A program made the translations under genes and the position numbers. The notes beneath the pieces were generated by a model that was not told where the DNA came from, did no database searches, and was given only the letters and a program-made list of their open reading frames with translations. Positions 1-7,746 of a stretch of DNA of 64,000 bases are shown piece by piece (within the stretch, counting starts at the first letter, position 1; every line of letters begins with the position of its first letter). The stretch comes from Leifsonia sp. CL147 (lineage in GTDB: Bacteria > Actinomycetota > Actinomycetes > Actinomycetales > Microbacteriaceae), in contig NZ_FOTM01000005.1 of assembly GCF_900114565.1 (NCBI RefSeq), forward strand, positions 165,928 through 229,927. The letters run 5' to 3'.

Positions 1-34
1 GAAGCGGGCGAGCTGCCGAAGCGGGCGAGCTGCC
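1..34. repeat. 17-bp direct repeat, two copies
   Basis: A 17-bp unit (GAAGCGGGCGAGCTGCC) occurs at 1-17 and again at 18-34 without interruption. The array may continue left of the window. It abuts palindrome A1. Confidence 0.85.
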
Positions 35-93
35 GAAGTGCTCGTTGTTGCAGGCGACACGCCGCCCGGGGGTGCAACTACGAGCACCTCGGC
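32..93. repeat. Intergenic palindrome A1 (family A)
   Basis: Left arm 32-52 and right arm 73-93 are 21-nt inverted repeats with two mismatches; the arms begin GCCGAAGTGCTCGT. The loop 53-72 contains CGACACGCCG, the reverse complement of a 10-mer also found in the loops of the palindromes at 27879 and 59657. It lies downstream of cydC and could also end that transcript. Confidence 0.8.
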
Positions 94-102
94 GGAGATG
101 GC

Positions 103-215
103 GGGAGGCGCAGGGCGCGGGAGGCGCAGGGCGCGGGAGGCGCAGGGCGCGGGAGACACGGGAGACACGGGACGCGGGAGGCACGGGGCGCGGGAGACAC
201 GGGCGCGGGAGGCGC
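103..215. repeat. Imperfect G-rich tandem repeats
   Basis: Units close to GGGAGGCGCAGGGCGC repeat about three times and then decay into GGGAGACACG-type units. No coding potential is evident. The block separates palindrome A1 from the cydC stop codon at 230-232. Confidence 0.65.
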
Positions 216-229
216 GCAGGCGGAACGCC

Positions 230-1963
230 TCAGGCGGGGACGAGGCGTCCGGACTCGAGGCGGAGCACCCGGTCGACGAGGTCGGCGGCCACGTCGGTGT
301 GCGAGATCAGCAGCACGGTACGGCCGTCCGTCGCGGCCGTCTCGAGGATGTCGCGCACGATCGCGTCGGCGGCGGCTGCGTCCACGTTCGCGGTCGGCTC
401 GTCGACGACGAGCACGGGGAAGTCCGCCAGCAGTGCGCGCGCGAGCGCGATCCGCTGCGCCTGCCCGCCGGACACCAGCGCGCCGCGCTCGCCGACCGGC
501 GCCGACAGGCCGCCGCGCTCGACGGCCCACTCCCGGAGTCCCACGCGGCCGAGCACATCGAGCAGCTCGTCGTCCGACGCGGTTTCCCTCGCGAAGAGCA
601 GGTTCTGCCGGAGGTCCGAGTCGAAGAGGTACGGACGCTGCTCCACCAGTCCGACCCGCTCCCGCACCGCATCCTGCTTCAACTCGCGCACCGACTCGTC
701 CCCGAGAAGGTAGTCGCCGGTGTGCTCCAGCAGCCGGGTGAGGACGTGGGCGAGCGCCGTCTTTCCCGCACCGGTCGGCCCGGTCAGCACGACGCGCTCA
801 CCGGGACGCAACCGCAGCGTGATGTCGTGCAGCACCGGGAACGGCTCTCCCGGCCAGCGAGCCGAGACACCGTCGAGGCGTACGTCGGGAACTCCCCGGA
901 GGGCGGGAGTGGATGCGGCACCCGGCGCATCCACGGGGATCCCCTCCGGCAGGGTCGCCGGAACGGCCGAGGCGATCCGCTCGGCGCTCGATCGCACGCG
1001 TGTCCACGCGACGAAAGCCAGCGGAACCGTCCCGAACACCTCGAAGACAGCCAGTGGGAGCAGCGCGATCACGGTCAGCGTCGGCGCATCCACCTCGCTG
1101 GATCCGAATGCCGGGATCCCAGCGGCCAGCCCGAGGAAGACGGCCGCTCCCGCGAGCAGCGAGACCGCGCCCGCGGTGAGCCCGACTCCGGTGGCGCGGG
1201 CCCGAAGGGCTGCCGTGAGCCGGTCGCTCGCCTGTCGCACGCGCTCCTGCGCCGCTGCCAGGGCACCGAAAGCGGTCAGGACGTCCAGCTCGCTCACCAC
1301 GGAGTGCACCGCGTCGTACAGCGCGGACCGCAGTGGTGCGATGCGCCGTTCGGCGGCGCCCGCGGCCCAGGCGTTCACCCGGGCTCCGGCGAGGACCGCC
1401 ACCGTCAGCGTCAGCAGGAGGATCACTCCGGCGGCCGGCAGCAGCACGAACGCGACGACGACGCTCCCCAGAGCGACGACGCCCGCGCTGACCAGCGGCT
1501 GGATGACCCGCAACGGGAGGTCCTGCAACCCGTCGACGTCGTCGGCGAGCCGCGCCAGCAGGTCGCCGGACCGGACGCCGCGCAGACCATCCGGCGCGAG
1601 CGGCTCGAGGCGGGCGTAGAGGCGCGAGCGGACCGTCCCGAGCTGGCGGAACGCCGCGTCATGTCCGGCCAGCCGCTCCACGTAGCGGAAGAACGCACGA
1701 CCCAGGGCGAAAGCGCGGACGCCGACCACGGCCGCCGAGAGGTACATCATGGCGGGCTGCTCGGACGCGCGCGTGATCAGCCACGCCGACACGCCGAGCA
1801 GCGCGACAGCGCTTCCGCCGCTCAACGCGCCGAGGGCGATGGCCGCCCACAGTCCCTTCGCCTGCGGGATCGCCAGACGCAGGATGCGGCGGACCTCTGC
1901 CCGATCGTCGGCCGGCTGCACGGTCCCCGCCGGTCCGACGCCACGCATCGCCTCAACCGACAC
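230..1963 (-). CDS. cydC: CydC subunit of thiol reductant ABC exporter
   Basis: 577-residue half-transporter that pairs with CydD to export glutathione/cysteine-type thiols needed to assemble cytochrome bd. An N-terminal six-helix ABC membrane domain (first ~300 residues) is followed by a nucleotide-binding domain with Walker A GPTGAGKTA, signature LVSGGQAQRIALAR, Walker B VLVVDEPTA and a late H-loop (LLISHTD). I chose the GTG at 1963: GGGAGGT lies 5 nt upstream and the start overlaps the cydD stop by 11 bp. An ATG at 1948 is the alternative. The frame stays open further upstream, but that part is the shadow of cydD. Last gene of cydABDC. Confidence 0.93.
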   Translation of the reverse strand: MSVEAMRGVGPAGTVQPADDRAEVRRILRLAIPQAKGLWAAIALGALSGGSAVALLGVSAWLITRASEQPAMMYLSAAVVGVRAFALGRAFFRYVERLAGHDAAFRQLGTVRSRLYARLEPLAPDGLRGVRSGDLLARLADDVDGLQDLPLRVIQPLVSAGVVALGSVVVAFVLLPAAGVILLLTLTVAVLAGARVNAWAAGAAERRIAPLRSALYDAVHSVVSELDVLTAFGALAAAQERVRQASDRLTAALRARATGVGLTAGAVSLLAGAAVFLGLAAGIPAFGSSEVDAPTLTVIALLPLAVFEVFGTVPLAFVAWTRVRSSAERIASAVPATLPEGIPVDAPGAASTPALRGVPDVRLDGVSARWPGEPFPVLHDITLRLRPGERVVLTGPTGAGKTALAHVLTRLLEHTGDYLLGDESVRELKQDAVRERVGLVEQRPYLFDSDLRQNLLFARETASDDELLDVLGRVGLREWAVERGGLSAPVGERGALVSGGQAQRIALARALLADFPVLVVDEPTANVDAAAADAIVRDILETAATDGRTVLLISHTDVAADLVDRVLRLESGRLVPA

Positions 1964-3680
1964 GGGCGACCTCCCGTCGGTCCGCCAGGATCGCATCCGA
2001 CGTCTCTGCGGCTGCGGCCGGGAGCGTGAGGACGACGTCCGCCCACTCCGCCACGGCCGTCCGGTGGCTGACCACCAGCACCGCCACCCCTTCGGCCGCG
2101 ACGCTGCGGAGCGATTCCAGCAGCCTCCGCTCGGTCGCCGCATCCAGCGCCGAGGTGGGCTCGTCCAGGATGAGCACCGAGCAGTGGCGGGACCGCAGCC
2201 GGTACAGCGCCCGTGCGACTGCCACGCGTTGCGCCTGCCCGCCCGACAGCCCCGATCCCCCAGGCCCAACCGACCCCTTCGAGTCGAGCTCGCCCGCAGC
2301 CGCATCGCGCAGAGCCGCCGCGATCAGCGCCGGGTCCGGTACGGCATCGCCGAGCGCGACGTTCTCGGTGATCGTTCCCGCCACGAGGCCCGGCCGCTGC
2401 CCCGCCCAGGCTGTCGCCTCCCGTCTCCCGACCGCGTCCGCGCGACCGCCGACGTGGATGCGACCCGCCACTGGAACGAACCCGAGCACGCCGGCGACCA
2501 GGCTCGACTTCCCCGTCCCGCTGGGCGCCTGCAGCACGGCGACCTCACCGGGCCGCACCCGGGCGCTGAACCCGTCGACCACGACGCGTTCGTCGTGGGC
2601 GATGCTCACGTCCTCGAACTCCAGCCCGCGATCGGGCTCAGCGCCGGCCGTGTCCCGAACCGGCAGCCGATCGACGCCTCCCGAGGAATCGGCCGCGGCC
2701 GGAGACCCGAGCGACGCGTCGGCGCCCTCCGCAGCCTCGATCACCGAGAACGCATTCGACGCGGCCTCGACCCCTTCCGCCGCCGCGTGATAGCTCGCAC
2801 CCACATTGCGCAGCGGCAGGAACGCCTCCGGCGCGAGCAGCAGCACGAACAGCCCGACGGAGAGGTCCAGCGACCCTCCGAGCAGCCGCAGGCCGATCGT
2901 GACCGCGATCACGGCGACCGACAGGCTCGCCACGAGCTCCAGCACGAACCCGGAGAGGAACGACATCCTCAGCACGCGCATGGTGTGCACGCGGTACTGC
3001 TCGCTCACCTGCTGGATGCGCGCCTGCTGCCGGTGCTGGCGCCCGAAGAGCTTCAGGGTCGAGAGCCCGGCCACCACATCCAGGAATCCGCTCGACAGCG
3101 CCGTGAGCGCCCGCCACTGCCGCTTCTGCGCAGCCTGGGTGGCCCAGCCGACGAGCACCATGAAGACCGGGATGAGCGGCAGCGTGACCACGAGGATGAT
3201 GCCGCTGGTGAGGTCCCTCCAGCCGATCGTCAGCACGAGGAGCGGGGTCGCGACGGCCGTGCCGATGAGCTGCGGAAGGTACTTCGCGAAGTACGGGTCG
3301 AGCGCCTCCATGCCGTGCCCGGCGATCAGCGTGACCTCCGCCGCGTTGCGCCGGGCGACCCACCGCGGTCCCAAGCGTGCGACCGCCGCGACGAGCCGCT
3401 CCCGGAGCTGCCCGACCGCGCGCGCACCGCCCCGGGCGGACACCGCGTCCGTCGCCCAGAGCAGGACGGCCCGGACGGCCACGACGACGCCGAGCTGGGC
3501 GAACATCCCGGCCAGCGAGGCGAGGGGCGTTCCCGCGATCGCCCGGACGATCAGCTCGGTGATCAGGCCGGCGAACGCGATCGCCGCGAACGTCTGCAGC
3601 ACCGCCAGGATCGCCCCGGCGGCGAGCGTGCCCCGGGTCGCCGAGGCGTAGCGGAGGAGGCGGGGATCGAGCGGTCGCAT
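1953..3680 (-). CDS. cydD: CydD subunit of thiol reductant ABC exporter
   Basis: 575 residues, partner of CydC in the inner-membrane thiol exporter required for cytochrome bd maturation. The membrane domain spans roughly residues 15-310. The ATPase domain has Walker A (LQAPSGTGKSSLV), signature (GLSGGQAQRVAVARAL) and Walker B (VLILDEPTSALD). Its ATG at 3680 lies one base after the cydB stop, so translation is probably coupled. A linker of about 45 residues between membrane and ATPase domains is rich in Ala, Gly and Asp. Family and context agree strongly. Confidence 0.94.
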   Translation of the reverse strand: MRPLDPRLLRYASATRGTLAAGAILAVLQTFAAIAFAGLITELIVRAIAGTPLASLAGMFAQLGVVVAVRAVLLWATDAVSARGGARAVGQLRERLVAAVARLGPRWVARRNAAEVTLIAGHGMEALDPYFAKYLPQLIGTAVATPLLVLTIGWRDLTSGIILVVTLPLIPVFMVLVGWATQAAQKRQWRALTALSSGFLDVVAGLSTLKLFGRQHRQQARIQQVSEQYRVHTMRVLRMSFLSGFVLELVASLSVAVIAVTIGLRLLGGSLDLSVGLFVLLLAPEAFLPLRNVGASYHAAAEGVEAASNAFSVIEAAEGADASLGSPAAADSSGGVDRLPVRDTAGAEPDRGLEFEDVSIAHDERVVVDGFSARVRPGEVAVLQAPSGTGKSSLVAGVLGFVPVAGRIHVGGRADAVGRREATAWAGQRPGLVAGTITENVALGDAVPDPALIAAALRDAAAGELDSKGSVGPGGSGLSGGQAQRVAVARALYRLRSRHCSVLILDEPTSALDAATERRLLESLRSVAAEGVAVLVVSHRTAVAEWADVVLTLPAAAAETSDAILADRREVARVG

Positions 3681-3681
3681 C

Positions 3682-4809
3682 TCAGGCCCTCAGCGCGCGC
3701 TCTGCGTCGTCGGCGCCGTCCGCGTCCGGTGCTTCCGCATCCCCCGCATCCCCCGCATCCCCCGCATCCTCCGCATCCTCCGCATCCCCCTGCGGGCTCT
3801 GCGGCCCGTGCGGTCCCTGCGGGACGTGGTCGCGCGTGACGCGCTTGCGGAAGATCCAGTACGTCCACGCCTGGTACACGAGGATGAGCGGGATGAAGAC
3901 GACGCCGACCCACGTCAGGATTCCGAGCGTCATCGCGGAGCTCGACGCGTTCGCGATCGTCAGACTGTTCTGCGGGTCCGGCGACGAGGGCATGACGTCC
4001 GGGAACAGCGCAGCGAACAGCGACGCGACGGCCAGTGCGATGGTCGCCGCCATGAAGCCGAAGGACCAGCCCTCGGCTCCCCGGAGGTTGGCGATCCAGG
4101 ATGCGACCAGCGCGACGGCGGCGGATACCGCGAGCACCAGGAACACCACCGAGAAGTGCGCGATCCCCGTCCACGCGAGGAAGGCAGCGGCCACCGCGAT
4201 CGTCACGGCTCCCGAACGCGCGGCCAGGCGCCGTGCCCGCAGCCGGAGGTCGCCGTCCGTCTTCAGCGAGACGAAGACCACGCCGTGCGTGAAGAACAGC
4301 AGCAGCGTCGTCAGCCCGCCGAGCAGGGAGTACGCGTTGAGCAGGTCGAAGAGCGTCCCTGTGTAGTCATGATGCGCATCCAGAGCGACGCCCTGAACGA
4401 TGTTGGCGAACGTGACGCCCCAGAGGAATGCGGGCACTGCCGAGCCGATCACGATCATCCGGTCGAAACGCTTCTTCCAGCGCGCGTCGTCGCGCTGGTG
4501 ACGGTACTCGAACGACACGCCGCGGGCGATCAGCGCGAGCAGGATCGCCAGCAGCACCAGATAGAACCCGCTGAACAGCGTCGCGTACCAGTCCGGGAAG
4601 GCCGCGAACAGCACCGCCCCGGCCACGATGACCCACGTCTCGTTCAGGTCCCAGACGGGCCCGATGGTGGTGATCAGCACGCGGCGGTCGACGTCGTCCC
4701 GCCCGAGGAACGGCAGCGACATGCCGACGCCGAAGTCGAAGCCGTCGAGCACGAAGTAGCCGACGAAGAAGAACGCGACGATGCCGAACCAGAGAACTGC
4801 GAGATCCAT
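3682..4809 (-). CDS. cydB: Cytochrome bd ubiquinol/menaquinol oxidase subunit II
   Basis: 375 residues with multiple membrane segments; second core subunit of the bd-type terminal oxidase, which reduces O2 with quinol electrons without pumping protons. The N-terminus (MDLAVLWFGIVAFFFVGYFV) and the following GFDFGVG motif are typical of CydB. I start it at the ATG at 4809, 13 bp after cydA; the longer frame overlaps cydA and is not needed. The last ~35 residues are an unusual Asp/Ala/Glu/Gly tail encoded by repeated GCATCC units (3720-3790), beyond the usual end of the family. Confidence 0.94.
   Translation of the reverse strand: MDLAVLWFGIVAFFFVGYFVLDGFDFGVGMSLPFLGRDDVDRRVLITTIGPVWDLNETWVIVAGAVLFAAFPDWYATLFSGFYLVLLAILLALIARGVSFEYRHQRDDARWKKRFDRMIVIGSAVPAFLWGVTFANIVQGVALDAHHDYTGTLFDLLNAYSLLGGLTTLLLFFTHGVVFVSLKTDGDLRLRARRLAARSGAVTIAVAAAFLAWTGIAHFSVVFLVLAVSAAVALVASWIANLRGAEGWSFGFMAATIALAVASLFAALFPDVMPSSPDPQNSLTIANASSSAMTLGILTWVGVVFIPLILVYQAWTYWIFRKRVTRDHVPQGPHGPQSPQGDAEDAEDAGDAGDAGDAEAPDADGADDAERALRA
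3720..3790. repeat. Short tandem repeats inside the 3' end of cydB
   Basis: Nine-bp units of the form CCCGCATCC/CTCCGCATC repeat about seven times. They encode the GDA/EDA-rich acidic tail of CydB. Units of 9 bp keep frame, so copy number could change without breaking the gene. Confidence 0.75.
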
Positions 4810-4822
4810 TGCCCTGCTCCCC

Positions 4823-6241
4823 CTAGTAGACCGTCGTGACGGGGATGGGCTCGCCCGCCTCATCGAGGTGCGCACTCGCGGGTTCGGGACCCTTCTGCGC
4901 GGCGCGCTTGATGAGCCGGAACTCGACGACCGCGAGAGTCCCGTAGATCGCGGTGAAGGCGAGCAGCGAGATCAGCACGTCGAGGCCGGTCGTGCCGGGC
5001 GAGACGGCATCGGCCGTCTTCATCAGGCTGAACACGATCCACGGCTGGCGGCCCATCTCGGTGAAGATCCAGCCGACGATCATCGCCAGAAGCGACAGCG
5101 GCATCGCCCAGATCGCGAGCTTCCACTGCCAGGCGCGGGTCGGCATCCGGCCCTTCCGCGTCAGCCACAGGCCGGCCAGCGCGATCAGCACGTGCAGCAT
5201 CCCGAGCCCGATCATCCAGCGGAAGGCCCAGTAGGTCACCCAGATGACCGGCGTGTAGTCGCCGGGGCCGTACAGATGCGTGTACTGCGCCTGCAGGTCG
5301 TTGATGCCCTCGACCGTGCCGTTCAGTGTGTGCGTCGACAGGAACGACAGCAGGTACGGGATGCGGATGGAGAACAGCTCGCTGACACCGTCCGGCGTGC
5401 CCAGGGTGAAGATCGAGAACGACGCGTCGGCGCCGGTCGACGTCTTGTAGAGGGCCTCCGCCGCCGCCATCTTCATCGGCTGGGTCTCGACCATTGCGAG
5501 CCCCAGCTGGTCTCCGCTGAGGACGGTGCCGATTCCGGCGCCGACCATCAGCCAGAGACCGAACCTGAGCGCCGGTCGCATCGTGTCGAGGTGCCGGTTG
5601 CGTGACAGGTGCCAGGCTGCCACGGAGATGATGAGCCCCGCCGAGACCATGAAGCAGCCGAAGATCGTGTGCGGGAACGCGGCCAGCGCGACCTTGTTCG
5701 TGAGCACCGCCCAGAGGTCGGTCAGCTCGGCCCGCCCTCTCGCGGGGTCCAGGTGGAACCCGACCGGGTTCTGCATGAACGCATTCCCGGCGAGGATGAA
5801 GTACGCCGAGAGGATGCTGCCCACGGACACCACCCAGATCGTGGCCAGATGCACGCCTTTCGGGAGGCGGTCCCAGCCGAAGATCCAGAGCCCGATGAAG
5901 GTCGCCTCGAGGAAGAACGCGAGCAGTCCCTCCAGAGCCAGGGGCGCTCCGAAGATGTCGCCGACGAACCGCGAGTAGTTGGACCAGTTCATGCCGAACT
6001 GGAACTCCTGCACGATGCCGGTGACCACTCCCATCGCGAAGTTGATCAGGAAGATCTTTCCGAAGAAGTGCGTCAGCTGCAGGTAGTGCGGCTTCGCCGT
6101 CCGGTACCAGGCCGTCTGGAAGATGGCGGTGCAGGTGACCAGCCCGATGGTCAGCGGGACGAAGAGGAAGTGGTAGATCGTGGTGAGTCCGAACTGCCAG
6201 CGCGCCAGCAGGAGGGGGTCCAGCAGCTCGTGCACGAACAT
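4823..6241 (-). CDS. cydA: Cytochrome bd oxidase subunit I
   Basis: 472 residues, the haem-carrying quinol oxidase subunit. The N-terminal stretch after LLARWQFG has the His (IYHFLF) that ligates haem b595 in the family; GRQPW and the following Ser/Thr-rich segment mark the quinol-binding side. It is shorter than E. coli CydA (522), consistent with a short Q-loop. Start at ATG 6241 with GGAAAGGA just upstream. First gene of cydABDC, read away from the BlaI-type repressor gene; two BlaI-like boxes in the 105-bp gap very likely cover its promoter (inference). Confidence 0.95.
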   Translation of the reverse strand: MFVHELLDPLLLARWQFGLTTIYHFLFVPLTIGLVTCTAIFQTAWYRTAKPHYLQLTHFFGKIFLINFAMGVVTGIVQEFQFGMNWSNYSRFVGDIFGAPLALEGLLAFFLEATFIGLWIFGWDRLPKGVHLATIWVVSVGSILSAYFILAGNAFMQNPVGFHLDPARGRAELTDLWAVLTNKVALAAFPHTIFGCFMVSAGLIISVAAWHLSRNRHLDTMRPALRFGLWLMVGAGIGTVLSGDQLGLAMVETQPMKMAAAEALYKTSTGADASFSIFTLGTPDGVSELFSIRIPYLLSFLSTHTLNGTVEGINDLQAQYTHLYGPGDYTPVIWVTYWAFRWMIGLGMLHVLIALAGLWLTRKGRMPTRAWQWKLAIWAMPLSLLAMIVGWIFTEMGRQPWIVFSLMKTADAVSPGTTGLDVLISLLAFTAIYGTLAVVEFRLIKRAAQKGPEPASAHLDEAGEPIPVTTVY

Positions 6242-6274
6242 TCCTTTCCGTCTTGCCGTACGAGTTTCCGTCTC

Positions 6275-6291
6275 TTCTACACAGTGTAGAA
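6275..6291. promoter_or_regulatory. BlaI-like operator box 1 (cydA/blaI gap)
   Basis: Perfect 17-bp palindrome TTCTACACAGTGTAGAA around a central A at 6283. The TACA...TGTA core matches the known BlaI/MecI operator style. On the minus strand the box contains TACACT, a possible -10 for cydA, so binding should block that promoter. Confidence 0.75.
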
Positions 6292-6297
6292 CTAAAC

Positions 6298-6314
6298 TTC
6301 TACGAAGTGTAGAA
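6298..6314. promoter_or_regulatory. BlaI-like operator box 2 (cydA/blaI gap)
   Basis: TTCTACGAAGTGTAGAA, the same motif with two mismatched pairs near the centre (6306). Its centre is 23 bp from that of box 1, about two helical turns, so two dimers could bind one face. It covers the -35 region expected for the repressor gene. Confidence 0.72.
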
Positions 6315-6334
6315 CATTTGGAGCCGAATCGCGC

Positions 6335-6340
6335 TACCCT
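6335..6340 (+). promoter_or_regulatory. -10 hexamer of leaderless blaI transcript
   Basis: TACCCT ends 6 nt before the GTG start at 6347 and no Shine-Dalgarno sequence is present, so the transcript probably begins at the start codon. Confidence 0.6.
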
Positions 6341-6346
6341 GGATCC

Positions 6347-6712
6347 GTGGCCAATCTCGGAGAACTCGAACGGGCGGTGATGGACGCCCTGTGGGACGGC
6401 GACGCCCCCATCACGGCGGGCGAGTTGCGCGACAGACTGACCGCTGCCCGCGCGGGGAAGGCGCCCGCGCTCACCACGATCCTCACCGTCCTCTCCCGGC
6501 TGGAGGCGAAGGGATTCGTCGCACGGGACCGCGACGCGCGCCCGCACCTGTACTCCGCAGCCCTCACGCGCGCCGGCCATGTCGCCGACCTCATGCGGGA
6601 GGTGCTCGAGTCGTCCTCCGACCGCACGGAGGCGCTCGCCTACTTCGTCGGGTCCGTGGACGAGTCCGAGGCCGAGGTGCTGCGCCGCCTGCTCGACGCG
6701 CGCAGCGTGTGA
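6347..6712 (+). CDS. blaI: BlaI/MecI/CopY-family transcriptional repressor
   Basis: 121-residue winged-helix repressor. It starts with the family pattern LGELERAVMDALWD, followed by the recognition region (TTILTVLSRLEAKGFVARD) and a C-terminal dimerisation helix. Family members bind TACA/TGTA palindromes and are inactivated by proteolysis triggered by a partner M56 membrane protease, which here is the next gene (GTGA overlap). The GTG start follows a -10 hexamer by 6 nt. No beta-lactamase or PBP gene lies nearby; the divergent target is cydABDC, so I infer control of respiration. Confidence 0.88.
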   Translation: MANLGELERAVMDALWDGDAPITAGELRDRLTAARAGKAPALTTILTVLSRLEAKGFVARDRDARPHLYSAALTRAGHVADLMREVLESSSDRTEALAYFVGSVDESEAEVLRRLLDARSV

Positions 6713-7665
6713 GCAGCGATCCCGGCGCGGGGCTCGCCGGAGCGATCTTCCTCGGCGCCCTCGCGGTCGCCCTCGCGTGGCCCGTCCCCCTGTTGCTCGC
6801 CCGGGCCAAGTGGCCCTCGGCCGCGCCCGTGCTCGCCGTTGCCCTCTGGCAGTCCATCGCTCTCGCCGGAGGGATCTCGATGATCGGCTCGCTGCTGCTC
6901 GCCGGGCTCCAGCCGTTCGGGGACGACCTGTGGAACCGGATCGGCCGAGCCGTCTCGTCCCTCTTCCAGGGACCGCTGCCGGCCGACGCGAGCCTGCTGA
7001 ACGCGTTCCTGCTGAGCGCCGCCATCCTGCTCACTGCCCACCTGCTGCTCAACCTGGCGCTCACCTCGGTGCGCAGTCGCAATCAGCGTCATCGGCACAT
7101 GGAGCTGCTGCGGCTGCTGTCCTCCCCGCTGCCCGACGCGCCCAGCACGCGGGTGATCGACCATCCTGCCCCGGCCGCCTACTGCCTCCCCGGCGCGCGC
7201 AGCGTCACCGTGCTGTCCGAAGGGATGATCGCGCTGCTCTCGCCCGCCCAGCTGGATGCGGTGGTCGCCCACGAGCGCGCGCACCTGCGGCAGAAGCATC
7301 ACCTGCTGCTGGACGCGTTCCGGTCGTGGAAGCGCTCGCTCCCCTGGTTCCCCATCGCCACCCGGGCGCAGGATGCTGTGGCCCTGTTGCTCGAGATGCT
7401 CGCCGACGACACGGCGAGGCGCGCATCCGGGGATGCCGTGCTCGCTGAGGCGATCCGGCTGGTCGATGAGACGGGACCTGCCGGGGCCGCCCTCGGGGCG
7501 TCCAAGGACCGGCGGACGCCGGAGCAGCGCCGCGCCGCCCTGCTCGCCCGCGAGGAACGGCTCACCGACCGCCACCGCACGGTTGGCCCGGCGCTTCGCA
7601 CGATGGTCGGGCTCGCGACCGCGCTGCTCGTCATCGTTCCGCCGGTGGTCGTGCTCGTCAGCTGA
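6709..7665 (+). CDS. M56-family (BlaR1/MecR1-like) membrane metalloprotease
   Basis: 318 residues. The zinc motif HERAH is at residues 188-192. Three hydrophobic segments lie in the first ~120 residues (near 5-30, 42-68 and 95-120) and one closes the C-terminus. In BlaR1/MecR1 this protease domain cuts the BlaI/MecI repressor after signal binding. Unlike BlaR1, the protein ends soon after the last helix and has no extracellular penicillin-binding sensor domain, so the trigger is unknown. GTG start at 6709 overlaps the blaI stop. A hairpin at 7681-7714 follows. Confidence 0.87.
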   Translation: MSSDPGAGLAGAIFLGALAVALAWPVPLLLARAKWPSAAPVLAVALWQSIALAGGISMIGSLLLAGLQPFGDDLWNRIGRAVSSLFQGPLPADASLLNAFLLSAAILLTAHLLLNLALTSVRSRNQRHRHMELLRLLSSPLPDAPSTRVIDHPAPAAYCLPGARSVTVLSEGMIALLSPAQLDAVVAHERAHLRQKHHLLLDAFRSWKRSLPWFPIATRAQDAVALLLEMLADDTARRASGDAVLAEAIRLVDETGPAGAALGASKDRRTPEQRRAALLAREERLTDRHRTVGPALRTMVGLATALLVIVPPVVVLVS

Positions 7666-7680
7666 CCCGGCCCGGACAGC

Positions 7681-7714
7681 GAAGCGGCGGCCCGGGATGC
7701 CGAGCCGCCGCTTC
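7681..7714. terminator. Bidirectional terminator between M56 gene and importer operon
   Basis: Eleven-bp perfect stem: GAAGCGGCGGC (7681-7691) and its complement (7704-7714), with a 12-nt loop. It lies between two convergent genes. Confidence 0.82.
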
Positions 7715-7746
7715 CTGGAACCGGGTAGTCGCCTACCCGGCCATCG

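Noticed and set aside
103-215. Repeat block at the window start considered as an integron or attachment site.
   Set aside because: Simple decaying tandem units, no integrase gene or core-site motif visible.
6347-7665. Beta-lactam resistance locus (blaI/blaR).
   Set aside because: No penicillin-sensor domain, beta-lactamase or PBP nearby; the operators face cytochrome bd genes.
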